Part shown: positions 10,101-16,962 of the stretch, one piece after another
How positions within the stretch are numbered: the first letter of the stretch is position 1
How the letters are laid out: each line of letters opens with the position of its first letter
Origin: Akkermansia muciniphila
GTDB taxonomy: Bacteria > Verrucomicrobiota > Verrucomicrobiia > Limisphaerales > UBA11320
Direction of reading: 5' to 3'
Assembly: GCA_945861575.1 (NCBI GenBank)
Contig: CAMAVD010000005.1
Location: 1-59,423 of the forward strand
Length of the DNA: 59,423 nucleotides
Program-made: the position numbers and the translations under genes
Notes under the pieces: model-generated
Told to the model about the DNA's origin: nothing
What the model saw: only the letters and a program-made list of their open reading frames with translations
Database searches by the model: none

Positions 10101-10255
10101 ACTATAGCATATTTTACCGTGACGGCTTGGAGCTTGGGTGGGGACGGTTGGTTGATTTTCCAGCAGCGCCCGCGGCCATCACCCGTGAGTTGAGAGACCC
10201 TATTCAGAGCCGGACCGGACGCTATTATCGCATCGTCTCGCCTGCTGATCCGTAG
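4178..10255 (+). CDS. Giant secreted LTD/CotH/Ig-domain surface protein
   Basis: A protein of about 2025 residues from the ATG at 4178, chosen because a signal peptide follows it (MRYVVLLWLCGLIQVGTAA); earlier in-frame starts from 4013 would add an implausible leader. Domains in order, by approximate residue: lamin-tail domain 20-145 (ILSEVMADNR, WIELSNTG, LSGWYLTDD); galactose-binding-like 206-357 and 365-490; chitobiase-type Ig-like 520-586 (IRYTLDGSAPG); CotH spore-coat-kinase-like 646-990 (LRVQGGAFRSDG, LYIDGLYWGLYEMVERPD, FMWDSEWTLGL); second chitobiase-type domain 1070-1150; three more lamin-tail domains to about 1600; three Ig-like domains 1637-1898; and a calcium-binding DADRDGMADDWEL/DADGDGVLNRDEY module near 1900-1946. 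The Ig/TSP3/C-terminal layout is typical of secreted Verrucomicrobiota proteins. No PEP-CTERM anchor is seen. A CotH domain could phosphorylate a surface substrate, but activity is unproven. Confidence 0.88.
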   Translation: MRYVVLLWLCGLIQVGTAASPAVILSEVMADNRVGITDAEGDNSDWIELSNTGLEAVDLSGWYLTDDLLALTRWRFPATNIAGGGRLVIFASGKNKRAPGVELHANFQLASQGETIALVRPDGVTIEDSFAYPALGPEVSFGRSASSESVQVIGNRSFLRFRVPLSEADVRLDWKRLDYDDTAWGAGVFPVGFDAIAPTNAPGSLTNLARGKSPTQSSSLSPFLAPLAVDGRSETYTHTLAGQQLPSRWEVSLRGTFLIEKITLRNRADCCASRLRDITLQVLNESGSLTNFHSSLLNPENALNSPAALVLDFNLLPQGLVSGSRVRILRTPDPDLSGGGNTGDDVDVLSMSEVEILGRPIPASYGYVIATDLGPSMSGQASSALLRAPFLLPGSEVIWQEMRLRFRYDDGFVAYLNGVEVLRRNTPTNLLWDSKSITNRSKTVGYIIETVNLSPFVTALKAGSNLFAVHLLNATQSDPDLLFAPLLEVLGARLSAPRFLGSPTPGSLNSEGFTGWVEPVSFSVPRGFQETPVDLALSTLTPGAVIRYTLDGSAPGLATGLSYDVPIRLTNTTVIRAVAFKAGFKPSVSITHSYLFLEDILRQTAQSAIASGFPNTWGSATSDYGMSARVIGQNGTDGFGGKYARTIRSDLRSIPTLSLVLNRQDFFGATGIYSQSDAHGDEFERDTSAELIDDPQGGGFQINAGLRVQGGAFRSDGLTKKHSLRLVFNSSRGPSKLRYPLFGPEGPQRFNTLTLRANSNDGYSWDAAAGQPLYARDTFGRETILDMQGVASHHRFVHLYIDGLYWGLYEMVERPDSAFSADNFGGEKEEYDSLNSGTPTEGDGRAWDILTGLSGRGFLNNSNYFAVQGRNPDGTRNPALTNYLDVENMIDYMIVNLYGGNTDWPAKNFWVARRRGPQSTGFKYFMWDSEWTLGLRSDLTTDRTVVSEAVAAAYAGCKSNPEFRILFGDHLHRHFFNGGVLAVDRVDPRWNPEHPERNQPAARLWKITREIRSALVAESARWGDMHISPGFTRDEHWDAELAQLMAGYFPQRSEAVLQQFRNEKLYPAVTAPVFSRHSGPVASGDLLGMGSPAGRIYYTLNGEDPRLLGGGISGSAVAYESPIRLPGRCVVKARAWVTNTWSALQETAFSSLDPFPIRVTEIHYRPSPEPPESGFFQDDSEFVELGNLGSTPFDLRGFAFSHGIQFQFGEGALRTVAPGGFVLVVKRRAAFEARYGAGLPIAGEYLGSLVNGGERITLTAPTGEIVQEVAYDPRWHPTTDGFGFSLVSTHSSMPASASSSPEAWRSSSLPGGSPGRVDLEHSLPHIQVTEVLSRASAANGDFIELLNASDTEADIGGWYLTDDHTVPRKYRIPANTLIAPGAYFVIGESQYGRSTPGSLGFGLSALGEEAYLFSANGAGELTGYSHGFRFGPSPLNVSWVLTPSAEGFSEVRLSASNTPGRVNGPPQTGVALLTQIYPGEGQADPPWIEIQNLTSIPLDLFVSGRPEIPWRVTGIDWKFPAAFTLPPSAFCILSSDEPSRFRARWGVDDSIPVLGPFLGTLSAEGETLELQRPEAFGNAIDYVMVDRVSFRSSPPWPNVAGQGASLHRVLLGGMRNGPEEWYTANALPGGPRFSGVDTPKILEQPQSLTVGEGQAAALTVRAESEPTHRYQWFRHDFPLPRETNAALVLRSLVSGDAGAYKVRISSVRASVLSEVALLGVIKAPSLIRAPVGRRVPAGTNVSLNVSAAGIGPLRYQWIRDGREISGAIETNLVFTAIRPEEGGEFSVRISDDWGSLTTLPVTLLAFVRPSILQQPFSQTVLEGQTVTLRVEAQGTLPMTYRWRKEAKGLTNAVYQLMSGTSRLTLASVAKAAAGTYSVSVSNVSGVSLISSNVLLVVLGDADRDGMADDWELVNGYNPSDAGDALLDADGDGVLNRDEYAAGTDPKNASSLLRFDAVQLLGTDLLLRFRAASNRNYSIFYRDGLELGWGRLVDFPAAPAAITRELRDPIQSRTGRYYRIVSPADP

Positions 10256-10295
10256 GCGGAGAGCGCAGGGGCTTTTCGTTTGCGACGCGAGGCAA

Positions 10296-10356
10296 CCTGA
10301 GCCTACTCAGGAACACTTTCAGAATCACTTGGCGGCGAGCGATTTAGAAAGTGTTC
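10296..10356. terminator. Hairpins between convergent genes
   Basis: Two inverted repeats lie between the giant protein gene and leuA, which converge here: CCTGAG/CTCAGG with a 4-nt loop (10296-10311), and a 10-bp stem GAACACTTTC/GAAAGTGTTC at 10311-10320 and 10347-10356. They probably help end transcription from both sides, but neither has a clear T-run. Confidence 0.4.
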
Positions 10357-10378
10357 GTCCGGAGGTTTGGTGCCATGG

Positions 10379-10414
10379 GTCTCACGCAAAGAGCGAAGAC
10401 GCAAAGGTGGGAAG
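10379..10414 (+). repeat. Second copy of the REP-like short repeat
   Basis: TCTCACGCAAAGAGCGAAGA followed by CGCAAAGGTGGGAAGA, matching 3384-3420 with one or two changes. It lies 20 nt beyond the leuA stop codon. Confidence 0.55.
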
Positions 10415-10434
10415 AATCATGCAAAAGGCCTCGG

Positions 10435-12003
10435 TCAGCTGTGCTTTTTTTGCTTCTCCCGCTTCGGGCGATCGACCTCGCTGAGATGTCGGTTGACCGC
10501 GTGGAGATAGGCACGAGCACTCGCTTCGACGATGTCGGTGCTGGCACCCTTGCCCGTGATCAGTTCGCCGGTGCCAAAGTCCGCTTTGATGGTGACTTCG
10601 CCGAGTGCGTCCTTGCCTTGAGAGACAGCCCGCAAGGCATAGTCTATGAGCGTGCCGCGTGTGTTGGTGATCCGATCGATCGCCTTGAGAGTGGCATCCA
10701 CCGGTCCGTCGCCCGTGCCGGCATCCGTCACCGGCTCCTTGGCGTCGGCTTTCTTGAGTCGCACCGTCGCTGTCGGGACAGCGCGATTGCCGCTCGTGAC
10801 ATTGAAGTAATCCAGCGTCCAGATTTCCGGGGTCTCTGTGATATGGCCCTCGACCAAGGCAGTGAGATCATCATCGTAGACGAACTTCTTCTTGTCCCCG
10901 ATCTCTTTGAACTGGTTAAAAATCGCGCTGACCTCGGGGTCAGTCATTTTGAAGCCAAGATGCTTGAGGCGAGCCGAAACGGCAGCCCGGCCGCTGTGCT
11001 TTGTGAGCGGAAGTTGAGTGGCACCCCAGCCGACCTCGCGCGGATCCATGATTTCGTAGGTTTCCCGCTTCTTGAGGATGCCGTCCTGATGAATTCCGCT
11101 CGAGTGAGCGAAGGCGTTTTCACCTACGATCGCCTTGCTGCGCTGCACTACCAAGCCGCTCATCCGGGATACAAGGCGGGATGATTTTACGATCTCCCGT
11201 GTTTTGACGCCACATTCAAAGCCCTTGTAGATGTCAGGGCGCGTTTTGAGAGCCATGACGGTTTCCTCGAGCGAGGCATTGCCCGCACGCTCGCCGATTC
11301 CGTTGATCGTGCATTCGATTTGGCGTGCGCCGTTTTGGATGGCGGCGAGTGAGTTGGCCACAGCGAGACCGAGGTCATTGTGACAATGCACGCTGATGAC
11401 AGCCTTTCCGGACTGGAACGCGGGCACGGATTGGTAGAGTTCGCGTATCAAGGGCCCGAACTGATCGGGGACTGCCCAGCCGACAGTATCCGGAATGTTG
11501 ACAGTGGTGGCACCTGCGTCGATCACCGCCTGGCAGACGCGAATGAGGAAGTCGGGTTCGGTGCGCGACGCATCCTCAGGGGAGAATTCCACGTCGCTGA
11601 CGAATGACTTGGCGCGTCGGACTCCTTCCACCGCGAGGCGGATGATTTCGTCCTGAGCCTTGCCGAGCTTGAACTCACGGTGGATTTTTGAGGTGGCGAG
11701 AAAGACATGGATTCTTCCGCGCTTGCCTGCGGGTTTGACCGCTGCGCCGGCGGCATCGATGTCCTTGGACACGCATCGTGCCAAGCCGGCGATGATGGGT
11801 CCCTTGATTTCACGCGCGATGGACTGGACTGACTCGAAGTCGCCGTCGCTCACCACTGGGAAGCCAGCCTCGATCACGTCCACGTTGAGTCGGGCCAATT
11901 GGCGGGCGACTTCAAGCTTCTCCCGCAAGTTCATGGAAGCCCCGGGGCACTGCTCGCCATCGCGAAGAGTGGTGTCGAACACAATGATTCTTTGATTTTT
12001 CAT
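10435..12003 (-). CDS. leuA: 2-isopropylmalate synthase
   Basis: A protein of about 522 residues that by family knowledge condenses acetyl-CoA with 2-oxoisovalerate, the first committed step of leucine synthesis. The catalytic TIM-barrel opens with FDTTLRDGEQCPGASM, has the metal-ligand motif VHCHNDLGLAVANS and the motif GIGERAGNASLEE. The C-terminal allosteric domain follows from about residue 395 and ends in a Lys-rich tail. The ATG at 12003 is chosen because it has an AGG box 6 nt upstream and starts the conserved MKNQRIIVFDTTLR. A further upstream TTG start at 12072 would overlap the attenuator T-run. Length is normal. Expression is predicted to be controlled by leucine-dependent attenuation through 12071-12235. 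No leuB, leuC or leuD neighbour is present. Confidence 0.95.
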   Translation of the reverse strand: MKNQRIIVFDTTLRDGEQCPGASMNLREKLEVARQLARLNVDVIEAGFPVVSDGDFESVQSIAREIKGPIIAGLARCVSKDIDAAGAAVKPAGKRGRIHVFLATSKIHREFKLGKAQDEIIRLAVEGVRRAKSFVSDVEFSPEDASRTEPDFLIRVCQAVIDAGATTVNIPDTVGWAVPDQFGPLIRELYQSVPAFQSGKAVISVHCHNDLGLAVANSLAAIQNGARQIECTINGIGERAGNASLEETVMALKTRPDIYKGFECGVKTREIVKSSRLVSRMSGLVVQRSKAIVGENAFAHSSGIHQDGILKKRETYEIMDPREVGWGATQLPLTKHSGRAAVSARLKHLGFKMTDPEVSAIFNQFKEIGDKKKFVYDDDLTALVEGHITETPEIWTLDYFNVTSGNRAVPTATVRLKKADAKEPVTDAGTGDGPVDATLKAIDRITNTRGTLIDYALRAVSQGKDALGEVTIKADFGTGELITGKGASTDIVEASARAYLHAVNRHLSEVDRPKREKQKKHS

Positions 12004-12070
12004 GACCTGATTCGGTGTTGCGGCGGTGCTGTTTCCGGCTTTCGACACACTCGGTTCCGTGGTAGAAAAC

Positions 12071-12102
12071 AAAAAACCCCACCGCCAGTTTTGGCAGTGG
12101 GG
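12071..12102 (-). terminator. leuA attenuator terminator
   Basis: On the minus strand CCCCACTGCCA, loop AAAC, TGGCGGTGGGG, then a T6 run. It lies between the leader peptide stop (12124) and the leuA start (12003). Its 5' arm can instead pair with GGCAGTTGGG inside the leader-peptide coding region (12130-12139), matching at 9 of 10 positions, which gives a competing antiterminator. Confidence 0.85.
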
Positions 12103-12123
12103 TCTTGAAATCGTTACTCCAAC

Positions 12124-12198
12124 TCAATGCCCAACTGCCGTCCTGCTTAGAAGCAGATCGGTGTTCAGCAGCAGTCGAAGATTCAAGATCCTACTCAC
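12124..12198 (-). CDS. leuL: Leucine-rich leader peptide of leuA
   Basis: A 24-codon frame, GTG to TGA, reading MSRILNLRLLLNTDLLLSRT then AVGH. Eight of its 24 residues are leucine, six of them in two runs of three. It ends 21 nt before the attenuator terminator, and its last codons contain the antiterminator strand, the arrangement expected for a ribosome-stalling leader. The GTG lies at or within about 3 nt of the predicted transcription start, so translation may be leaderless. No Shine-Dalgarno is seen. Confidence 0.75.
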   Translation of the reverse strand: MSRILNLRLLLNTDLLLSRTAVGH

Positions 12199-12206
12199 GG
12201 TTGGAA

Positions 12207-12235
12207 CTAATACGGTCTTCCATGGCTTAGGTCAA
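12207..12235 (-). promoter_or_regulatory. Predicted sigma70-type promoter of leuL-leuA
   Basis: On the minus strand TTGACC (12230-12235), a 17-nt spacer, then TATTAG (12207-12212). The -35 matches the consensus at 5 of 6 positions and the -10 at 4 of 6, with ideal spacing. Predicted start of transcription is near 12200, directly at the leader-peptide GTG. Confidence 0.6.
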
Positions 12236-12260
12236 ATAGTTTTCTGGATCCTGTCAGGGG

Positions 12261-12631
12261 CAGCAGTTCTCGTTTAGCAGGGAACTCCTGTCACCCGCAC
12301 GGCTCATCGCTTGCCCAAATCTGGGATCCCTCCAGAATCCTGTCCAATCAAACAGAGAACCGGTGGTGTCGTCCCGTCGGTCCTCAACTCACCGGCTATG
12401 GGCTGTGATCCCTTTGGGATCAGGAGCGGAGAGCGTGGCTACCCGTGTGAACGATCGCTTCTGCCGCCGCCCCCGGAGGGGTCGAAGCCGGTAGCCCCGG
12501 GTTGACCGAAGGGATACCCGGGGTTGTCGCCCAGCCAACATCACGACCCTGGCGGGGTCGCACGGAAGCGGAGCGGATCGGAGGGTGCCCACTCCCAGTG
12601 AGAGGTACGCCGATCTTCAAAATGGAAAGAA
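12261..12631 (+). repeat. Dispersed repeat family A, copy A3, with tail T3
   Basis: A unit 12261-12434 (CAGCAGTTCTCGTTTAGCAG, CTCCAGAATCCTGTCC, ACCGGTGGTGTCGTCCCG), followed by a tail containing AAGCCGGTAGCCCCGGGTTG and GGCGGGGTCGCACGGAAGCG. The same tail recurs at 28516-28602 and 40422-40652. A3 is the most diverged A copy. It separates leuA from the stress island, and no gene is present. Confidence 0.8.
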
Positions 12632-12754
12632 CTCCTGTTGCCTGCATCGAATCGGTTGACCTGCCCTCGGCTGCTTGACAATGATCTCGCCGCACAAGGA
12701 TCAGTTTCGGTGTGCGCTAGAGACCTGCCAAGGCGTTGTGTTTTGAGAACAGGG

Positions 12755-12976
12755 CTACCTTCGACACCAAGCCATCCTATAATCTCTTGAGATCTTCAAC
12801 CAAGGCGACTTACCTTTGTGGTAACGCCCAGCCAAGTCCGTTACCAACCCAACGTCGACAAAGCAAGCCGTTCCATCCAAGTATACAATGTTCGAAGGCT
12901 TGATGTCGCGGTGAATGCGCCCGTGTGAGTGAAGCGCCACCAGTGCCGTTCCTAATTCAATTCCAATCCGGACCAC
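12755..12976 (-). pseudogene. Hanks-type Ser/Thr protein kinase fragment
   Basis: A 73-codon frame that contains ELGTALVALHSHGRIHRDIK followed by PSNIVYLDGTACFVDVGLV, the catalytic-loop HRDxKPSN motif and a DVG in place of the usual DFG/DIG. Everything before the catalytic loop (glycine loop, Lys, Glu) and after the activation segment is missing. It joins directly to the DnaJ relic at about 12980, a deletion junction. Not functional. Confidence 0.7.
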
Positions 12977-12983
12977 CTCTCAC

Positions 12984-13190
12984 TTTATCCAGCGTGATGA
13001 GAATGTCGCCCTGAATATCCTGACTGGTCATATTTGTGGCGACTCTCGGGATTGCTCAAGACCGCGTTGGCCTCGTTGATCTCCTTGAATGTTTCCTCCG
13101 CTGCCTTTTTGTCCTTGGCGACATCGAGATGATGTTTGCGCGCGAGGGTGCAGAAGGCGTTCTTGATTCCTCATCCGTCGACTTGGTCAT
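12984..13190 (-). pseudogene. DnaJ/CbpA co-chaperone relic
   Basis: From the ATG at 13190 the sequence reads MTKSTDEE, then a one-base loss shifts the frame into IKNAFCTLARKHHLDVAKDK and EINEANAVLSNPESRHKYDQ, a J-domain with HLD in place of the key HPD. Another frame just downstream reads QDIQGDILITLDKV, which resembles the start of a DnaJ/CbpA C-terminal domain, so the linker region has been deleted too. Three independent defects mark it as dead. Between it and 13293 is a small frameshifted membrane segment (SVITVIVGLLAGFISVL) that I do not recognise. Confidence 0.7.
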
Positions 13191-13292
13191 AACACCGAGA
13201 TGAACCCAGCCAACAAGCCGACGATCACGGTGATGACGCTAATGCTTGTCAGCGATGCCGAACCTAAACCAGATTGATTTGATCGAGGAATT

Positions 13293-13997
13293 TCATGGTT
13301 TGACAATATCCGGCGTTGCATTGGGAGAAGGCTTGGCTTCCATCGGCAAGTCCGCTGCGAGTGCGATGCTCGCTCCGGCAATGGCCTCGCTGAGTCGCTC
13401 TGCCAATTGCGCGTAGCTTTTTCCGTCCCAAGTCGCTTGGTCCACGGTGAACCCGCCGCGTCTGGTGGCCGTAGAGTTAGTTCCGACTGCTCGAATTTCC
13501 CACGCCGCGGCAAAACGAATCGAACTCGATCCGCTCTCCACACGCACGCCCTCGCAGGACACAATGTTGATTAATAGTTCACAATCCAGTATGTTGTCTC
13601 CGTGCGGGTTAAAAGTCACACCCGCCACGTTGCGAGCAGTGCTGAGATTCTGCCTCATCACACGACCGATTCCAAGATCGAGAGGTTCAGCCCATCGGTC
13701 AAACTCCGCGAAGTGAATTTCATTCGTACCCGTCCGGACCACCATGCATTTGCTTCGTAGATACGCAGGCACTTCCACCGGCTTCAATCCTATCTTCAAT
13801 CGTTTGAATTCGCCGGGAACGAGGTGCTCAGTCGCGGCGGGCGGAACGGTCAGTACATAGAAGCGAGTTGGGTCGTCGTGAGGACGCAACAAACTACAAC
13901 CACCCAGAAGGGCGGATGCGATAACGCCCAGGAGCAGATGAAAAAGGCAGCATGGCAATTTGCAGCTTGGAGGGTTGGACGTTTGAATGGACCTCAT
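13293..13997 (-). CDS. ABC-type transport auxiliary lipoprotein (PqiC/MlaA-partner type)
   Basis: A 234-residue predicted lipoprotein: hydrophobic segment LFHLLLGVIASALLGGC with lipobox LGGC near residue 34, then RFYVLTVPP and LKIGLKPVEVPAYLRSKCMV, the pattern of the ABC transport auxiliary component family. Such proteins are thought to link inner-membrane MCE transporters to the outer membrane. It starts 7 nt after the MCE gene, as the last gene of the transporter operon. The product would sit in the periplasm, anchored in the outer membrane. Confidence 0.8.
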   Translation of the reverse strand: MRSIQTSNPPSCKLPCCLFHLLLGVIASALLGGCSLLRPHDDPTRFYVLTVPPAATEHLVPGEFKRLKIGLKPVEVPAYLRSKCMVVRTGTNEIHFAEFDRWAEPLDLGIGRVMRQNLSTARNVAGVTFNPHGDNILDCELLINIVSCEGVRVESGSSSIRFAAAWEIRAVGTNSTATRRGGFTVDQATWDGKSYAQLAERLSEAIAGASIALAADLPMEAKPSPNATPDIVKP

Positions 13998-14004
13998 ATT
14001 ACGC

Positions 14005-14985
14005 TTAGTTGTCAGGACGCTTCTTCCCCGTGATTAAGGCGCTGGGATTTCGTTCCAGGAAGTCCGCCAGCCGTTGCAGCGACTCGGCGGTTCCCGTGAC
14101 CTGCTGAAGTGTACGAACGGCTTCCTCGCGAAAGCCACTCTGTGGGCCCAGGAGTTTGTGGACGCTCTCGGCTGCGTCGTGAAACGAATGCAGAGTCCGA
14201 ACAAGATCCGCCCGCACCGGCTTAACTTGAGCATCGAGCTTGGCCACGAAACCCTGCAGGTCGGCTGCGGTCTTGTTCAGGTTGGCGAATGCCGCCTTGG
14301 CATCGCTAGAACCCGCTAACGCTTCAATCGACGCGGCAGCTGTCGTCACTTTGGCCACCAACTGCTTCATGTCCACCTCGCTGATTTGATGCTTCACGGT
14401 CGCGAGGAGCGATTGGAGTTCGCGGGAAAGTGCGGCGAAATCAACCTTGTTCAAATTGCCTGCGATCTTGGAGAGGTTCGCGACTAGTTCGGACATTCCG
14501 GAGCGCGATGTCGGCACGAGCGGGTATTTACTCTCGTCATCCCGATGCGTCGCGGGGAACTCCTGCGGGTCGAAGAAATCCAGCTCCACATATTGCAAGC
14601 CGGTGATGCCGACCAAATCAATCTTGGCCCGCATTCCTTTCTGGATCAGCCCCTGAAGCGCGGTTCGGTCAGTAAGATTGATGCTCTCTCCCTCACCATC
14701 AGTGACCGTACTTTTGTCAAGTTCAGCTATGACCGCGACCTTCGACTGCCGGGCATTCGCATCGTAATGAACCTGGATGCTCACCACGCGGCCCACGCGG
14801 ACACCCCTTAATTTCACTGGACTGCCGACATCCAATCCCTGCACCGACTCATCGAAGTAAGCAACGAATCGAGCCGGCTTGGAAAACAGGTTAAGAGAGC
14901 GAAACGAGAGGAGCGCGACGACGACAAGCAACAGGCCACCAAGCACAAACGATCCGATCAGAAAGGGGCTGAGTTTAGTTTTCAC
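14005..14985 (-). CDS. mlaD: MCE-family lipid-transport protein (MlaD-like)
   Basis: A protein of 326 residues: one N-terminal transmembrane helix (about residues 9-28, FLIGSFVLGGLLLVVVALLS), an MCE domain (ARFVAYFDESVQGLDVGSPV, KLRGVRVGRV), then a long helical region consistent with the C-terminal part of MCE proteins. It is expected to bind phospholipid in the periplasm and hand it to or from the MlaE/MlaF complex. The GTG start at 14985 overlaps the preceding stop as GTGA, indicating translational coupling. Confidence 0.88.
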   Translation of the reverse strand: MKTKLSPFLIGSFVLGGLLLVVVALLSFRSLNLFSKPARFVAYFDESVQGLDVGSPVKLRGVRVGRVVSIQVHYDANARQSKVAVIAELDKSTVTDGEGESINLTDRTALQGLIQKGMRAKIDLVGITGLQYVELDFFDPQEFPATHRDDESKYPLVPTSRSGMSELVANLSKIAGNLNKVDFAALSRELQSLLATVKHQISEVDMKQLVAKVTTAAASIEALAGSSDAKAAFANLNKTAADLQGFVAKLDAQVKPVRADLVRTLHSFHDAAESVHKLLGPQSGFREEAVRTLQQVTGTAESLQRLADFLERNPSALITGKKRPDN

Positions 14986-15797
14986 GGGGAATGAACCTCC
15001 GTTGCGACCTCCGGAGTGCGGCTGGTGGGTTTTGCTGAATCCGTGTCCTGATTGAGAAAATCCCGGACGCGTGGATCTTTGCTGTTGGCGGCCAATTCTT
15101 TGGGCTTGCCTTCGGCAATGATTCCCTTGGTTTTGGGGTCCAGCATAATGACGCGGTCAGCCAGTCGGAAAATACTCGAGAGTTGATGCGACACGATAAC
15201 CATGGTCGTCCCCAAGATGTCCCGTACTTGCAGGATCAATCGGTCCATCTCGCGCGAGGTAATCGGGTCTAAACCTTCTGAAGGCTCGTCGAAGAATACG
15301 ATCTCCGGATCTAACGCCAGCGCGCGCGCCAACGCTGCTCGTTTCTTCATGCCGCCGCTGAGTTCCGAAGGATAAAGTTTCTCCGACCCGGACAAGCCCA
15401 CCTCGTTCAATTTCAATGTGACGATCTCTTCGCGGTCGGCGCGCGACAGCGACGTGTGCTCTTCCAGTGGCAGCGAAACATTCTCCGCCAGTGTCATGGA
15501 ACTCCAGAGCGCGTTGTTCTGGTAGAGCACGCCAAACGTTTTCAATATCTCGCGCCGCTGCGTAGCATCCGCCGCTGTGAAGCTCCTTCCGAAATGCGCG
15601 ACATCGCCCTGAAATGGTTTCAACAATCCGATCAAGCAGCGGAGCAGAGTGCTCTTGCCACAGCCGCTGCCACCGATGACAAGCAGCACTTCGCGCGGAT
15701 GAACAACAAATGATACGTCCTGCAACACCACGGTTTCGCCGTAGCCGCAAGTGAGGTTCTTCACTTCGATCACGGGTGCTGACGGGTTGGGGTTCAT
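14982..15797 (-). CDS. mlaF: ABC transporter ATP-binding protein (MlaF-like)
   Basis: About 271 residues from the ATG at 15797, 7 nt beyond the permease stop; a longer frame from 15845 would overlap the permease. Walker A is GGSGCGKST, the signature LSGGMKKRAALARA and Walker B EIVFFDEPSEGLDP, with switch His in VIVSHQLSS. The MKKR form of the signature is typical of MlaF-type ATPases. It should energise lipid movement by the MlaE/MlaD complex at the inner membrane. Confidence 0.92.
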   Translation of the reverse strand: MNPNPSAPVIEVKNLTCGYGETVVLQDVSFVVHPREVLLVIGGSGCGKSTLLRCLIGLLKPFQGDVAHFGRSFTAADATQRREILKTFGVLYQNNALWSSMTLAENVSLPLEEHTSLSRADREEIVTLKLNEVGLSGSEKLYPSELSGGMKKRAALARALALDPEIVFFDEPSEGLDPITSREMDRLILQVRDILGTTMVIVSHQLSSIFRLADRVIMLDPKTKGIIAEGKPKELAANSKDPRVRDFLNQDTDSAKPTSRTPEVATEVHSP

Positions 15798-15804
15798 GGG
15801 TTGA

Positions 15805-16962
15805 TCAAATGCCCAGCACATTGAAGATGAGGGCGAACACAGCATCGGCGATCACAATCAGCAGGATGCCGGTCACCACCGCCGAGTTCGTCGCCTGGCC
15901 GACACCGGCAGCGCTTCGTTTGCATTTCATTCCCCGCAGACACCCGGCAAGGCCGATAGCGAGGCCGAAGAAAACGCTTTTGATCAGGCCGCTGGTGACA
16001 TCCGAAAGGCCCACACGATTCTGGGTTTCCACCCAATAGGCGGCGGCCGGAATGTTGAGCATCGTGGCGGAGACGAACATGCCGCCGAGGATGCCCAGTA
16101 CGTTCGCGTACAACGCGAGAATGGGCATCATAAGCGTCACCGCCAGCAACCGGGGTAACGCCAGAAAGTCCACCGTCGAAATGCCCAAGGTCTCCAAGGC
16201 ATCAATTTCCTCGTCCACCTTCATGTTGCCCAGTTGGGCGGCAAAAGCGGCTCCGATGCCTCCTGCCATGATCACCGCCGCCATCATCGGTCCCATTTCC
16301 CGCACTACGGACAAACCGACCAAGTCCGCCACGAAGACAGCGGCACCGTACGGCCGCAACTGGATCGCGGCTTGAAAGGCCAGAATGACGCCCACAAGAA
16401 AACTCACCAGACTCACAATCGGCAACGACGACACCCAGCATTGCTGCATCTCGACCAGACAATCCATCCACCGAAAGTTTCGTGGGTGTTTCAGCACGCT
16501 AACGAAGCCAAGCGCGCATTCGCCGACGAACGAAATGTTCTCCTTGGTCACATTGGAAAAGTGCATCGCCAAGGTTTGGGCGCGTTCCGAAAGCCCCGTT
16601 GCTGTTGGTATTGCCTTTGGTTTGGGAGTGCCGCTTTCTACGACTTTGCGAAGCAGGTTCTGGAGATTCTCTGGCAATGCCTCAGTGACGAAATCGTGTT
16701 TCGACTCAACGCACCAAGCGCGACCATGCAAGAGGAACAAGAGTAGCGAGCTATCCCACTTGCCCAATCCGTCAGAGACGACACGCACATCCGTTGCGGT
16801 GTGTTGGCCGAACAATTCCTTCCATGTGGGCACTGAGGTGCTCAACCGCCAATCGCCTCCAACCTTGACCACGCAATCACTACCTGATGAGCCGGTTGCG
16901 AGTTGCGCCGTGGCCACATTGTGTCCCGCGTTTCCCGCTGGCGATGGGTGAGCCGCGGTCAT
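15805..16962 (-). CDS. mlaE: MlaE-family ABC permease with N-terminal STAS-like domain
   Basis: 385 residues. About the first 130 form a soluble STAS-like region (DWRLSTSVPTWKEL, VSDGLGKWDSSLLLFL); the rest is the MlaE permease with several membrane helices (VSLVSFLVGVILAFQAAIQL, MGPMMAAVIMAGGIGAAFAA, DALETLGISTVDFLALPRLL). Fusion of the STAS part to the permease is common outside Enterobacteria, where MlaB is separate. The ATG overlaps the stop of the P-type ATPase relic as ATGA, so both once belonged to one operon. Confidence 0.92.
   Translation of the reverse strand: MTAAHPSPAGNAGHNVATAQLATGSSGSDCVVKVGGDWRLSTSVPTWKELFGQHTATDVRVVSDGLGKWDSSLLLFLLHGRAWCVESKHDFVTEALPENLQNLLRKVVESGTPKPKAIPTATGLSERAQTLAMHFSNVTKENISFVGECALGFVSVLKHPRNFRWMDCLVEMQQCWVSSLPIVSLVSFLVGVILAFQAAIQLRPYGAAVFVADLVGLSVVREMGPMMAAVIMAGGIGAAFAAQLGNMKVDEEIDALETLGISTVDFLALPRLLAVTLMMPILALYANVLGILGGMFVSATMLNIPAAAYWVETQNRVGLSDVTSGLIKSVFFGLAIGLAGCLRGMKCKRSAAGVGQATNSAVVTGILLIVIADAVFALIFNVLGI

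Noticed and set aside
12389-12695. Small frames in repeat A/T copies, for example those containing STRGYRLR
   Set aside because: The same peptides appear in each repeat copy in several frames with unrelated starts; they are by-products of a non-coding repeat.
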